Positions 57,000 to 64,000 of a stretch of DNA of 64,000 nt are shown here, one piece after another. Position numbers and translations under genes: made by a program. Origin of the DNA: Anthropogastromicrobium aceti. GTDB taxonomy: Bacteria; Bacillota; Clostridia; Lachnospirales; Lachnospiraceae. Position 1 is the stretch's first letter; the number at the start of each line of letters is the position of its first letter. The stretch lies in NCBI RefSeq assembly GCF_025567095.1, contig NZ_JAOQJH010000012.1, one strand, 5' to 3'. The notes beneath the pieces were generated by a model. The model did no database searches. It had not been told where the DNA came from and saw nothing but the letters and a program-made list of their open reading frames with translations.

Positions 57000-59087
57000 A
57001 TGTATAAGAGTTATTCTATGGAACTCTGCGGCCGTACCCTTACGGTAGATGTAGGCAGAGTAGCAGCTCAGGCGAATGGCGCTGCATTTATGCATTATGG
57101 CGATACCGTTGTATTATCTACTGCAACAGCATCAGAAGAGCCAAGAGACGGCATTGATTTCTTCCCGCTTAGCGTAGAGTATGAGGAGAAGATGTACGCA
57201 GTTGGAAAGATTCCAGGCGGCTTCAATAAAAGAGAGGGAAAGGCAAGCGAGCATGCAATTTTAACCTCACGTGTTATTGACCGTCCTATGCGTCCGCTGT
57301 TTCCGAAGGATTACCGTAACGATGTAACATTAAACAACATGGTTATGAGTGTTGATCCAGATTGCAGCCCAGAGATCACTGCAATGCTTGGTTCTGCTAT
57401 TGCAACTTGTATTTCTGACATTCCATTTGATGGCCCGACTGCCAGCACAAGAGTTGGTATGGTTGACGGAGAGCTTGTATTTAATCCAACCAGCGCACAG
57501 AGAGCAGTATCTGATCTTGAGCTTACTGTTGCATCCACAAGAGATAAGGTTATCATGATCGAGGCCGGTGCAAATGAGATTCCGGAAGCAAAGATGATCG
57601 AAGCTATTTTTGCTGCACATGAAATCAATCAGAAGATTATTGCTTTTATCGATACAATCGTTGCAGATTGTGGAAAGCCGAAGCATTCTTATCAGTCATA
57701 TGATGTAGATGCAGAGCTTTGGGAGGATATGACTTCCTTTATTCCGGGACCAGAGATGGAAGAGGCTGTATTCACAGATGAGAAGCAGGTTCGTGAGGAG
57801 AATATCCGTGTATTAAAGGAGAGATTAAAGGAGCGTTATGAGGAGACACATCCAGAGTGGATTCCAATGCTCGGTGAGGCTCTCTATAAGTATCAGAAAA
57901 AGACTGTCCGCAAGATGATCTTAAAGGATCACAAGAGACCAGACGGCAGAGCAATCACTCAGATTCGTCCGCTTGCAGCAGAGATTGATATGATTCCGAG
58001 AGCACATGGTTCCGCTATGTTCACCAGAGGACAGACTCAGATTTGTGATGTTGTTACACTGGCACCGCTTTCAGAGGCACAAAAGATTGATGGTCTTGAT
58101 GAGAACGAGACAAGCAAGCGCTACATGCATCAGTATAATTTCCCGGCTTATTCTGTAGGAGAGACAAAGGTTTCCAGAGGTCCGGGAAGACGTGAGATCG
58201 GTCATGGCGCACTGGCTGAGAGAGCACTTGTTCCGGTTCTTCCATCAGCAGAAGAGTTCCCATATGCAATTCGTGCCGTATCTGAGACATTCGAGTCTAA
58301 TGGTTCTACATCTCAGGCTTCCATTTGTGCATCCTGTATGGCACTTATGGCAGCAGGTGTTCCGCTTAAGGCTATGGTTGCAGGTATTTCCTGTGGTCTT
58401 GTTACTGGCGATACCGATGATGATTACATCGTTTTGACTGATATTCAGGGTCTTGAGGACTTCTTTGGCGATATGGACTTTAAGGTAGCAGGTACTCATA
58501 AGGGTATCACTGCAATCCAGATGGATATCAAGATTCATGGTCTGACAAGAGCCATCATTGAGGAGGCAATTGCAAGAACAAGAGAAGCAAGATTTTACAT
58601 CATGGATGAGGTTATGTCCAAGGCAATCGCAGAGCCGAGACAGACAGTTGGAAAGTATGCACCGAAGATCGAGATGATGACTATTGATCCAGCTACAATC
58701 GGTGATGTTGTTGGAAAGCAGGGTAAGGTAATCAATCGTATCATCGCTGAAACTGGCGTAAAGATTGATATCACAGATGATGGAAATGTTTCTATCTGTG
58801 GTACAGATGCCGATATGATTGCAAAGGCAATGAAGACCATTGAAATCATCACTAGCGATTTCGAAGAGGGACAGGTTCTTGAGGGTACTGTTATCAGTAT
58901 CAAGGACTTCGGCGCATTCCTTGAGTTCGCACCAGGCAAAGAGGGTATGGTTCATATCTCCAAGATGTCTGATAAGCGTGTAGAGAAGGTTGAGGATGTT
59001 CTTTCCTTAGGACAGGTTGTAAAGGTTGTATGCCTTGGTAAGGATAAGATGGGCAGATTCAGCTTCAGCATGAAGGACGTAAAATAA
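57000..59087 (+). CDS. pnp: polyribonucleotide nucleotidyltransferase (PNPase)
   Basis: PNPase degrades RNA 3'-5' by phosphorolysis. From ATG 57000 the product is 695 residues: two RNase PH domains (first with RPMRPLFPKDYRNDV; second with RAHGSAMFTRGQTQ and GPGRREIGHGALAERAL), a KH domain (VGKQGKVINRIIAETG) and an S1 domain (VISIKDFGAFLEFAPGKEGMVHISK). ATG 57000 has GAGG just upstream; the ATG at 56979 is less likely. Confidence 0.97.
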   Translation: MYKSYSMELCGRTLTVDVGRVAAQANGAAFMHYGDTVVLSTATASEEPRDGIDFFPLSVEYEEKMYAVGKIPGGFNKREGKASEHAILTSRVIDRPMRPLFPKDYRNDVTLNNMVMSVDPDCSPEITAMLGSAIATCISDIPFDGPTASTRVGMVDGELVFNPTSAQRAVSDLELTVASTRDKVIMIEAGANEIPEAKMIEAIFAAHEINQKIIAFIDTIVADCGKPKHSYQSYDVDAELWEDMTSFIPGPEMEEAVFTDEKQVREENIRVLKERLKERYEETHPEWIPMLGEALYKYQKKTVRKMILKDHKRPDGRAITQIRPLAAEIDMIPRAHGSAMFTRGQTQICDVVTLAPLSEAQKIDGLDENETSKRYMHQYNFPAYSVGETKVSRGPGRREIGHGALAERALVPVLPSAEEFPYAIRAVSETFESNGSTSQASICASCMALMAAGVPLKAMVAGISCGLVTGDTDDDYIVLTDIQGLEDFFGDMDFKVAGTHKGITAIQMDIKIHGLTRAIIEEAIARTREARFYIMDEVMSKAIAEPRQTVGKYAPKIEMMTIDPATIGDVVGKQGKVINRIIAETGVKIDITDDGNVSICGTDADMIAKAMKTIEIITSDFEEGQVLEGTVISIKDFGAFLEFAPGKEGMVHISKMSDKRVEKVEDVLSLGQVVKVVCLGKDKMGRFSFSMKDVK

Positions 59088-59096
59088 AATTTTAAG

Positions 59097-59131
59097 AAAA
59101 AGATGTTGTTGAATTTCGGCAGCATCTTTTT
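59097..59131 (+). terminator. terminator after pnp
   Basis: AAAAAGATG pairs with CATCTTTTT across a 17-base loop region with weak inner pairing; T tract present. Confidence 0.75.
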
Positions 59132-59176
59132 CCACTTTTGATCTTACAAACAATTTGAGAAAGGTATGGTTTTTAT

Positions 59177-60928
59177 ATGGAAAAGTTACTTAGCATTATT
59201 TCCAGAGAGATTGGAGACGCATTTGAAGCTTGCGGTTATGAGCGCGAGCTTGGACGCGTTACCGTATCTAATCGTCCGGATCTGTGTGAATATCAGTGTA
59301 ATGGCGCAATGGCTGGTGCAAAGAAATATCACAAAGCTCCTTTTATGATTGCAGATGAGGTGGCAGAGAAGCTGCAGTCTTCAAAAGTAGTAAAGGATGT
59401 AGCATCTGTAAAGCCAGGATTTTTAAATTTCAATCTTGATAATGAATACTTGGCATCTTATATTAATCAGATGAAGACAAGTAAGAAGCATGGAATTGAG
59501 CTGTCAGCACCAGAGAAGATTGTAATTGACTACGGCGGACCAAATGTAGCAAAGCCGCTTCATGTTGGTCATCTGCGTTCTGCAATTATCGGAGAGAGCG
59601 TAAAGAGAATCCTTCGTTATGCAGGAAATGAAGTTATTGGTGATGCGCATCTTGGTGACTGGGGCCTTCAGATGGGTCTGATTATTACTGAGTTAAAGGA
59701 GAGAAAGCCAGATCTTGTTTATTTTGATCATGAATATACTGGTGAATATCCTGAAGAAGCGCCATTTACAATCTCTGAGTTAGAGGAAATCTATCCGTGT
59801 GCGAGTGGTAAGGCAAAGGTAGACGAGGAGTTTGCAAAGCGTGCACATGATGCAACTGTTATGCTGCAGAATAAGGATCGCGGCTACACTGCGATTTGGA
59901 ATCACATTTTGAAGGTTTCTATCGAAGATCTTCAGAAGAACTACAGCAAGCTGGACGTTCATTTTGATCTGTGGAAGAAAGAGAGTGATGCGCAGCCGTA
60001 TATTCCGGACATGGTTCAGATGTTAAAGGATAAGGGACTGGCTTATATTTCAAATGGTGCACTCGTTGTTGACGTTGCAAAGCCGGAGGATACAAAGGAA
60101 GTTCCGCCGTGTATTATCTTAAAGTCAGATGGTGCAAGCCTTTACCAGACAACAGATCTTGCTACTATCGTAGAAAGAGAAAAGCTGTTTAAGCCAAACC
60201 GCATTATTTATGTTGTTGATAAGCGTCAAGAGATGCATTTTACACAGGTATTCCGCGTATCCAGATTGGCAGAGCTTGTTCCGGAAGATACAAAGCTTCA
60301 GTTTTTGGGCTTTGGAACTATGAACGGAAAGGATGGAAAGCCGTTTAAGACAAGACAGGGCGGTGTTATGCGTCTTGAGCACCTGATTCGTGATATTAAC
60401 GATGCAGTTTATGATAAAATCATGGCAAGCCGCGATGAGGATGAAGAGACAGCACGCGAGAATGCAAAGATCATTGGTCTTTCTGCAATTAAGTATGGTG
60501 ATTTGTCTAATCAGGCATCAAAGGATTATGTCTTTGATGTAGATCGTTTCACTTCTTTCGAGGGAAATACAGGTCCGTACATTCTGTATACCATCGTAAG
60601 AATCAAATCTATCTTAAAGAAGTTTGGTCAGGAGATTCCAACTGCAATCACTGTGCCGGACGGTGCCGCACAGAAGGCACTTATGCTTGATATGACAAGA
60701 TTTTCAGATGTATTTGCACAGGCAAGTGCTGAGTATGCACCACATAAGCTGTGTGCATATATTTATGATTTAGCAAATGATTTCAATCGTTTCTATCATG
60801 AGACAAAGATTTTGGCAGAAGAAGATCAGGATAAGAAGAATGGTTACATTGCTCTGATTTCTTATTGCAAAGATATTTTGGAGACCTGCATTGAACTGTT
60901 AGGATTTAGTGCACCAGAGAAGATGTGA
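59177..60928 (+). CDS. argS: arginyl-tRNA synthetase
   Basis: ArgS charges tRNA-Arg. The 583-residue class I synthetase has the N-terminal Add-1 domain, the HIGH-type HVGHLRSAIIGES within NVAKPLHVGHLRS, LGDWGLQMG, TTDLATI and KTRQGGVMRLEHLI, and the DALR domain at the C-terminus. No canonical KMSKS, as is common in ArgRS. Its leader is short and holds no T-box. AGAAAGG precedes the start. Confidence 0.96.
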   Translation: MEKLLSIISREIGDAFEACGYERELGRVTVSNRPDLCEYQCNGAMAGAKKYHKAPFMIADEVAEKLQSSKVVKDVASVKPGFLNFNLDNEYLASYINQMKTSKKHGIELSAPEKIVIDYGGPNVAKPLHVGHLRSAIIGESVKRILRYAGNEVIGDAHLGDWGLQMGLIITELKERKPDLVYFDHEYTGEYPEEAPFTISELEEIYPCASGKAKVDEEFAKRAHDATVMLQNKDRGYTAIWNHILKVSIEDLQKNYSKLDVHFDLWKKESDAQPYIPDMVQMLKDKGLAYISNGALVVDVAKPEDTKEVPPCIILKSDGASLYQTTDLATIVEREKLFKPNRIIYVVDKRQEMHFTQVFRVSRLAELVPEDTKLQFLGFGTMNGKDGKPFKTRQGGVMRLEHLIRDINDAVYDKIMASRDEDEETARENAKIIGLSAIKYGDLSNQASKDYVFDVDRFTSFEGNTGPYILYTIVRIKSILKKFGQEIPTAITVPDGAAQKALMLDMTRFSDVFAQASAEYAPHKLCAYIYDLANDFNRFYHETKILAEEDQDKKNGYIALISYCKDILETCIELLGFSAPEKM

Positions 60929-60931
60929 TGC

Positions 60932-61014
60932 AACAGTTCACGCGTTCAGACAAATTCGAAAAATCCCATGCTTGCATGAGGATTTTTTGAAGTGGCTGAA
61001 CGAAAGGAACTGTT
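60932..61014 (+). repeat. nested stem-loop capped by G(CUUG)C after argS (family A)
   Basis: AACAGTTC/GAACTGTT, CGTTCAG/CTGAACG, AAAAATCC/GGATTTTT and CATG-CTTG-CATG form one interrupted stem. It sits 3 bases after the argS stop and 48 bases before the next start. The segment CACGCGTTCAGA is shared with 26552-26622. Confidence 0.75.
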
Positions 61015-61061
61015 TTATAAAAAGACTTCAATATTGATTTGATATATATATGGGGAGAAGT

Positions 61062-64000
61062 ATGGAGAAAACCTACGAAATGCTGCAGCAGTATGCGGTA
61101 AACTCTTTGGAATATCAGAAAGGACGTGCCCTTCATCAGCGCGGACAGGCAGCTTTGTCAAGCGCTGAGGAGGCACATGGAAGAACACAGATACAGGCAA
61201 CGGTTAGAGATTTAAGCAGACGCTATGATGTAGAGGTGACAATACAATCAACAGGTCTTGCAGCTGATGGAAATTGGGGAGACTTTGATATAGAGGAGTC
61301 TTCATGTTCCTGCGGCGAGTATCATACACCGGGAAAACTTTGCCGTCATGAGATTGCGGCAGTTTTGCAATATTTTTGTGAGGGAGAGCTTGTATCAAGT
61401 GTTCATACCTCAGCTGCCTGCACAAGTATGATTCAGGCATACGAGAAGCGTTATACGCTGCAGTATCAAAAATCCAATATTTCAGATGTAAAAGTAGTAC
61501 CAAAGTTTGTGACAGAGGGAAAGAAAATCGGGCTGGAATTTTTTGCCGGAACACGTCATCTTTATCCTATTCGCGATCTGACTGCCTTTAAACAGAGCTA
61601 TCAAAAAGGTGAAGACATTTCTTTTGGTAAGCAGCTTTCGTATCCAAACTGTGAATATTCCTATGATTCTGATTCGGCAGCATTGATTCAGGTCATTTGT
61701 CTGCAGATTGATTCCTATTTGAATCATTGGTCTCAGCAAGAAAAATATACATTTGATAGGAAAATTTCAAATGTTGAGCTTGAGGAAGGCTTTGCCGATT
61801 TGTATATGAAAGCATTTTGCGGCAGAGAGCTTGAACTAATCGAGGATGGCAAGAGCCGTATGGTTCATGTTGTAAAGGAAAATCCGCAGGTAAAACTGAT
61901 ATTAGAGAAAAAGGGAAAGGATGGCGCAAGACTGTGGCTTCCAGATAAGTGGAAGTTAGCAGAGGGAAATCGCCATATCTATCTTTTTGGAGAAGATACA
62001 GTTTATATTTGTGATGAGTATTACAGCCGCGCTCTTAGGATTTTCTACAGAAATCTGCTGCAGGTTGCTTATCCGGGAAGCGGATATATAGATATTAACA
62101 ATAGTGATTTTCCGTCATTTATTCATTATGTGCTTCCGGAGATTCAGGAAAATATTAATTTGGAATGCCGCGACTTGTCGTTGGAGGAATTTGTTCCGCC
62201 AATGCTTCAGGTGAAATTTACCATAAATTTGTGGGATATTCTTGAGCTGAAGATGGAGACACGCTATGGTAAAAGAATAGTTCATCTTGGTGAAAAGTCA
62301 GATACGAACCTTGTGCGTGATGTGGAAAAGGAGCAGGCATTAAAGGATCTTCTTGAAAGATATCTTCCAAGCATGGAAAAAGATGAAGAAAATGGTCAGG
62401 AAGATTGCGAGCGCTATATTATCGAAAATGGAGATGATATTGGACGCTTTTTGGAGTTTTGCCTGCCGCAGCTATATTCATTTGGAAGTGTTGTGCTAGA
62501 AGATGGTCTGGCTGATCTTCATTTTGATGAGGCACCTCAGATCAAGGCCGGTATGCGCTTTATGGATCATTTTTTGGAGCTTGGCTTTGAGAGTGATGGG
62601 TTAAGTGAAAAGCAGTTAAAGGATGTGCTTAGGGCTTACCATGAAAAACAGCATTATCATCGCCTTGAGGATGGCAGAATCTTAAAGCTAAGTGATGAGT
62701 TTGCTGATAAGCTGGCAGAGTTTGAGGATGTGATGGATATTGATGCCCGTGAAGCAGTTGACAGGCCAGTGAGTCTTCCAGGGTATCGCTTCTTATTTGC
62801 AGATGAGATGCTTGCGTCTATGCAGGGCATTGATTATCAGCCAGGCAAGGAAATTCGCGACATGGCAGAGCGCATGAAACGCACTGAGTTGGAAATGTAT
62901 CCAGTTCCAGAAACTATTGGAGCAACGCTTCGTGAGTATCAGATCTATGGATATCGTTGGCTTAAAATGCTGCAGGATTACCATTTTAATGGAATATTGG
63001 CAGATGATATGGGTCTTGGAAAAACTTTGCAGACGATTACACTGCTAGTATCTGATCAGGGAAAGGGAAGCTCAATTATTGTCTGTCCGGCATCGCTTAT
63101 TTATAACTGGCAGCATGAGCTGGAATTATTTGCATCAAACTTGCGCATTCAGGTTGTGGCTGGAAATGCAAAAGAGAGAAAAGAACTAATTGAGCAATAT
63201 ACATCGTATGATGTTTTGATTACGTCATACGACCTTCTTCGCCGAGATCTTGAGATCTATGAAGGCTGTAAATTTTTCTATCAGATTCTTGATGAGGCAC
63301 AGTATATCAAAAACCATATGACAATGAATGCAAAGGCTGTTAAGCAGATAAATGCAGCATATCGTCTTGCTCTTACGGGAACTCCGATTGAAAATAGTTT
63401 AAGTGAGCTGTGGAGTATTTTCGACTATCTGATGCCAGGTTATCTGTACAGCTATACACGTTTTAGAAAACAATTTGAGATGCCGATCATGAAAAATGAG
63501 GATGTAGCGGCGAGAAATCGCCTGCGAAAAATGACAGCACCATTTTTACTTCGAAGATCAAAGTCTCAGGTGCTTTCAGACCTTCCTGAAAAGGATGAAA
63601 AGACTATTTATTCTGGAATGGAAGATGAGCAAAGAAAGCTGTATCTTGCTGCCCATAAGCAGCTTGTTGATCAGCTGCAGGGTATTGACAGTGCATATTA
63701 TGAGAAGAACAAGATATTTATCTTGAGTCAGCTGACAAAGCTTCGTCAAATTTGTTGTCATCCAGCGCTTTGCTACGATGATTATCAGGGAAGCTCTGCT
63801 AAGCTTGAGGCATGTATGGAGCTTGTGCAGCGTGCTGTAAAGGGAAAACATAAGGTATTATTGTTCTCTCAGTTTACATCAATGTTAGATCTGATTCGTG
63901 AGCGCTTAGCTGAGCAGAATACAAAGTATTATTGTCTGACAGGAAATACAGATAAGCAGGAGCGTCAGCGCCTTGTTGATGAGTTCCAGAATGACGATAC
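61062..64000 (+). CDS. SNF2-family helicase with SWIM zinc finger (3' end beyond window)
   Basis: The frame is open from ATG 61062 (behind GGGGAGAAG) to the window end, 979 codons, without a stop. N-terminal part: a SWIM-type zinc finger CSCGEYHTPGKLCRHEI (about residues 82-98), then the region usually called SNF2-helicase-associated. The SF2 core follows: ADDMGLGKTLQT (Walker A), ILDEAQYIKN, LTGTPIENSLSELWSIF, FLLRRSKSQVLSDLP, and the start of the second RecA lobe (KVLLFSQFTSMLD). Such bacterial Swi2/Snf2 proteins are DNA translocases; the RapA-like role in transcription recycling is possible but not shown. The last conserved helicase motifs lie beyond the window. Confidence 0.93.
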   Translation, partial: MEKTYEMLQQYAVNSLEYQKGRALHQRGQAALSSAEEAHGRTQIQATVRDLSRRYDVEVTIQSTGLAADGNWGDFDIEESSCSCGEYHTPGKLCRHEIAAVLQYFCEGELVSSVHTSAACTSMIQAYEKRYTLQYQKSNISDVKVVPKFVTEGKKIGLEFFAGTRHLYPIRDLTAFKQSYQKGEDISFGKQLSYPNCEYSYDSDSAALIQVICLQIDSYLNHWSQQEKYTFDRKISNVELEEGFADLYMKAFCGRELELIEDGKSRMVHVVKENPQVKLILEKKGKDGARLWLPDKWKLAEGNRHIYLFGEDTVYICDEYYSRALRIFYRNLLQVAYPGSGYIDINNSDFPSFIHYVLPEIQENINLECRDLSLEEFVPPMLQVKFTINLWDILELKMETRYGKRIVHLGEKSDTNLVRDVEKEQALKDLLERYLPSMEKDEENGQEDCERYIIENGDDIGRFLEFCLPQLYSFGSVVLEDGLADLHFDEAPQIKAGMRFMDHFLELGFESDGLSEKQLKDVLRAYHEKQHYHRLEDGRILKLSDEFADKLAEFEDVMDIDAREAVDRPVSLPGYRFLFADEMLASMQGIDYQPGKEIRDMAERMKRTELEMYPVPETIGATLREYQIYGYRWLKMLQDYHFNGILADDMGLGKTLQTITLLVSDQGKGSSIIVCPASLIYNWQHELELFASNLRIQVVAGNAKERKELIEQYTSYDVLITSYDLLRRDLEIYEGCKFFYQILDEAQYIKNHMTMNAKAVKQINAAYRLALTGTPIENSLSELWSIFDYLMPGYLYSYTRFRKQFEMPIMKNEDVAARNRLRKMTAPFLLRRSKSQVLSDLPEKDEKTIYSGMEDEQRKLYLAAHKQLVDQLQGIDSAYYEKNKIFILSQLTKLRQICCHPALCYDDYQGSSAKLEACMELVQRAVKGKHKVLLFSQFTSMLDLIRERLAEQNTKYYCLTGNTDKQERQRLVDEFQNDD

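Overview
The window looks like a chromosomal segment of a low-GC Gram-positive anaerobe of the Clostridia, most likely Lachnospiraceae. Reasons: Firmicutes-type gene order (rimP-nusA-rnpM-L7Ae-infB-rbfA-nrnA-truB-ribF; rplS-lepB-rbgA-rnhB-yraN), a T-box in front of cysES, a CIRCE operator in front of groESL, strong AGGAGG-type ribosome binding sites, and several small families (DUF6062, DUF6106, DUF1540, CmpB-like membrane proteins) that I associate with that family. It is draft sequence with three N stretches (523, 1217-1243, 4116-4427). The first two sit in an insertion sequence and the third starts inside a dispersed repeat.

Layout. 1-2007: a TnpB-type (IS200/IS605 superfamily) element, assembled as two overlapping, slightly different copies, with its right-end hairpin/omega-RNA region joined to the 3' fragment of a histidine kinase gene. 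2468-6604: cardiolipin synthase, a 5'-truncated GH42 beta-galactosidase and a small orphan ORF. 6684-11120: carAB behind a leader with an intrinsic terminator. 11254-17015: membrane proteins of the CmpB-like family (one single-domain, one duplicated), a CPBP protease, a glycosyltransferase, minus-strand tRNA-Met and tRNA-Val, ispF, and the T-box. 17053-20394: cysE-cysS-mrnC-rlmB. 20573-23411: twin tRNA-Thr genes, glnS and a Cys-rich protein. 23449-24150: an acidic minus-strand protein. 24420-29094: groESL, a DUF6106-like protein and guaB. 29412-32333: znuACB-like zinc uptake and a minus-strand DUF1540 protein. 32587-40122: rplS, lepB, rbgA, rnhB, yraN, pgeF, a DUF885 protein, an XRE regulator and an orphan secreted protein. 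40152-44901: tRNA-Glu/Pro/Glu and a ParE/ParC-like topoisomerase pair. 44950-56325: the transcription/translation operon from rimP to ribF, bracketed by two NlpC/P60 wall hydrolases. 56336-64000: rpsO, pnp, argS and an SNF2-family helicase that runs off the window.

Most of the window is housekeeping: tRNA charging, ribosome maturation, initiation, RNA turnover, pyrimidine/arginine precursor supply, cysteine supply and protein folding. The least explained content is between genes. I see a family of nested stem-loops, most of them capped by a G(CUUG)C tetraloop, whose arms differ between copies but stay complementary (11127, 16932, 26552, 26720, 29108, 60932; variant at 14538). Two further small stem-loop families share purine-rich internal loops with changing but paired stems (14602, 26786, 29180; and 4064, 29226, 42580). 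At 29101-29269 one member of each is strung together and closed by an outer stem, and at 26621-26695, downstream of groEL, there is a three-way-junction-like fold. These are the best candidates here for undescribed structured elements. All structures were found by eye; none was computed.
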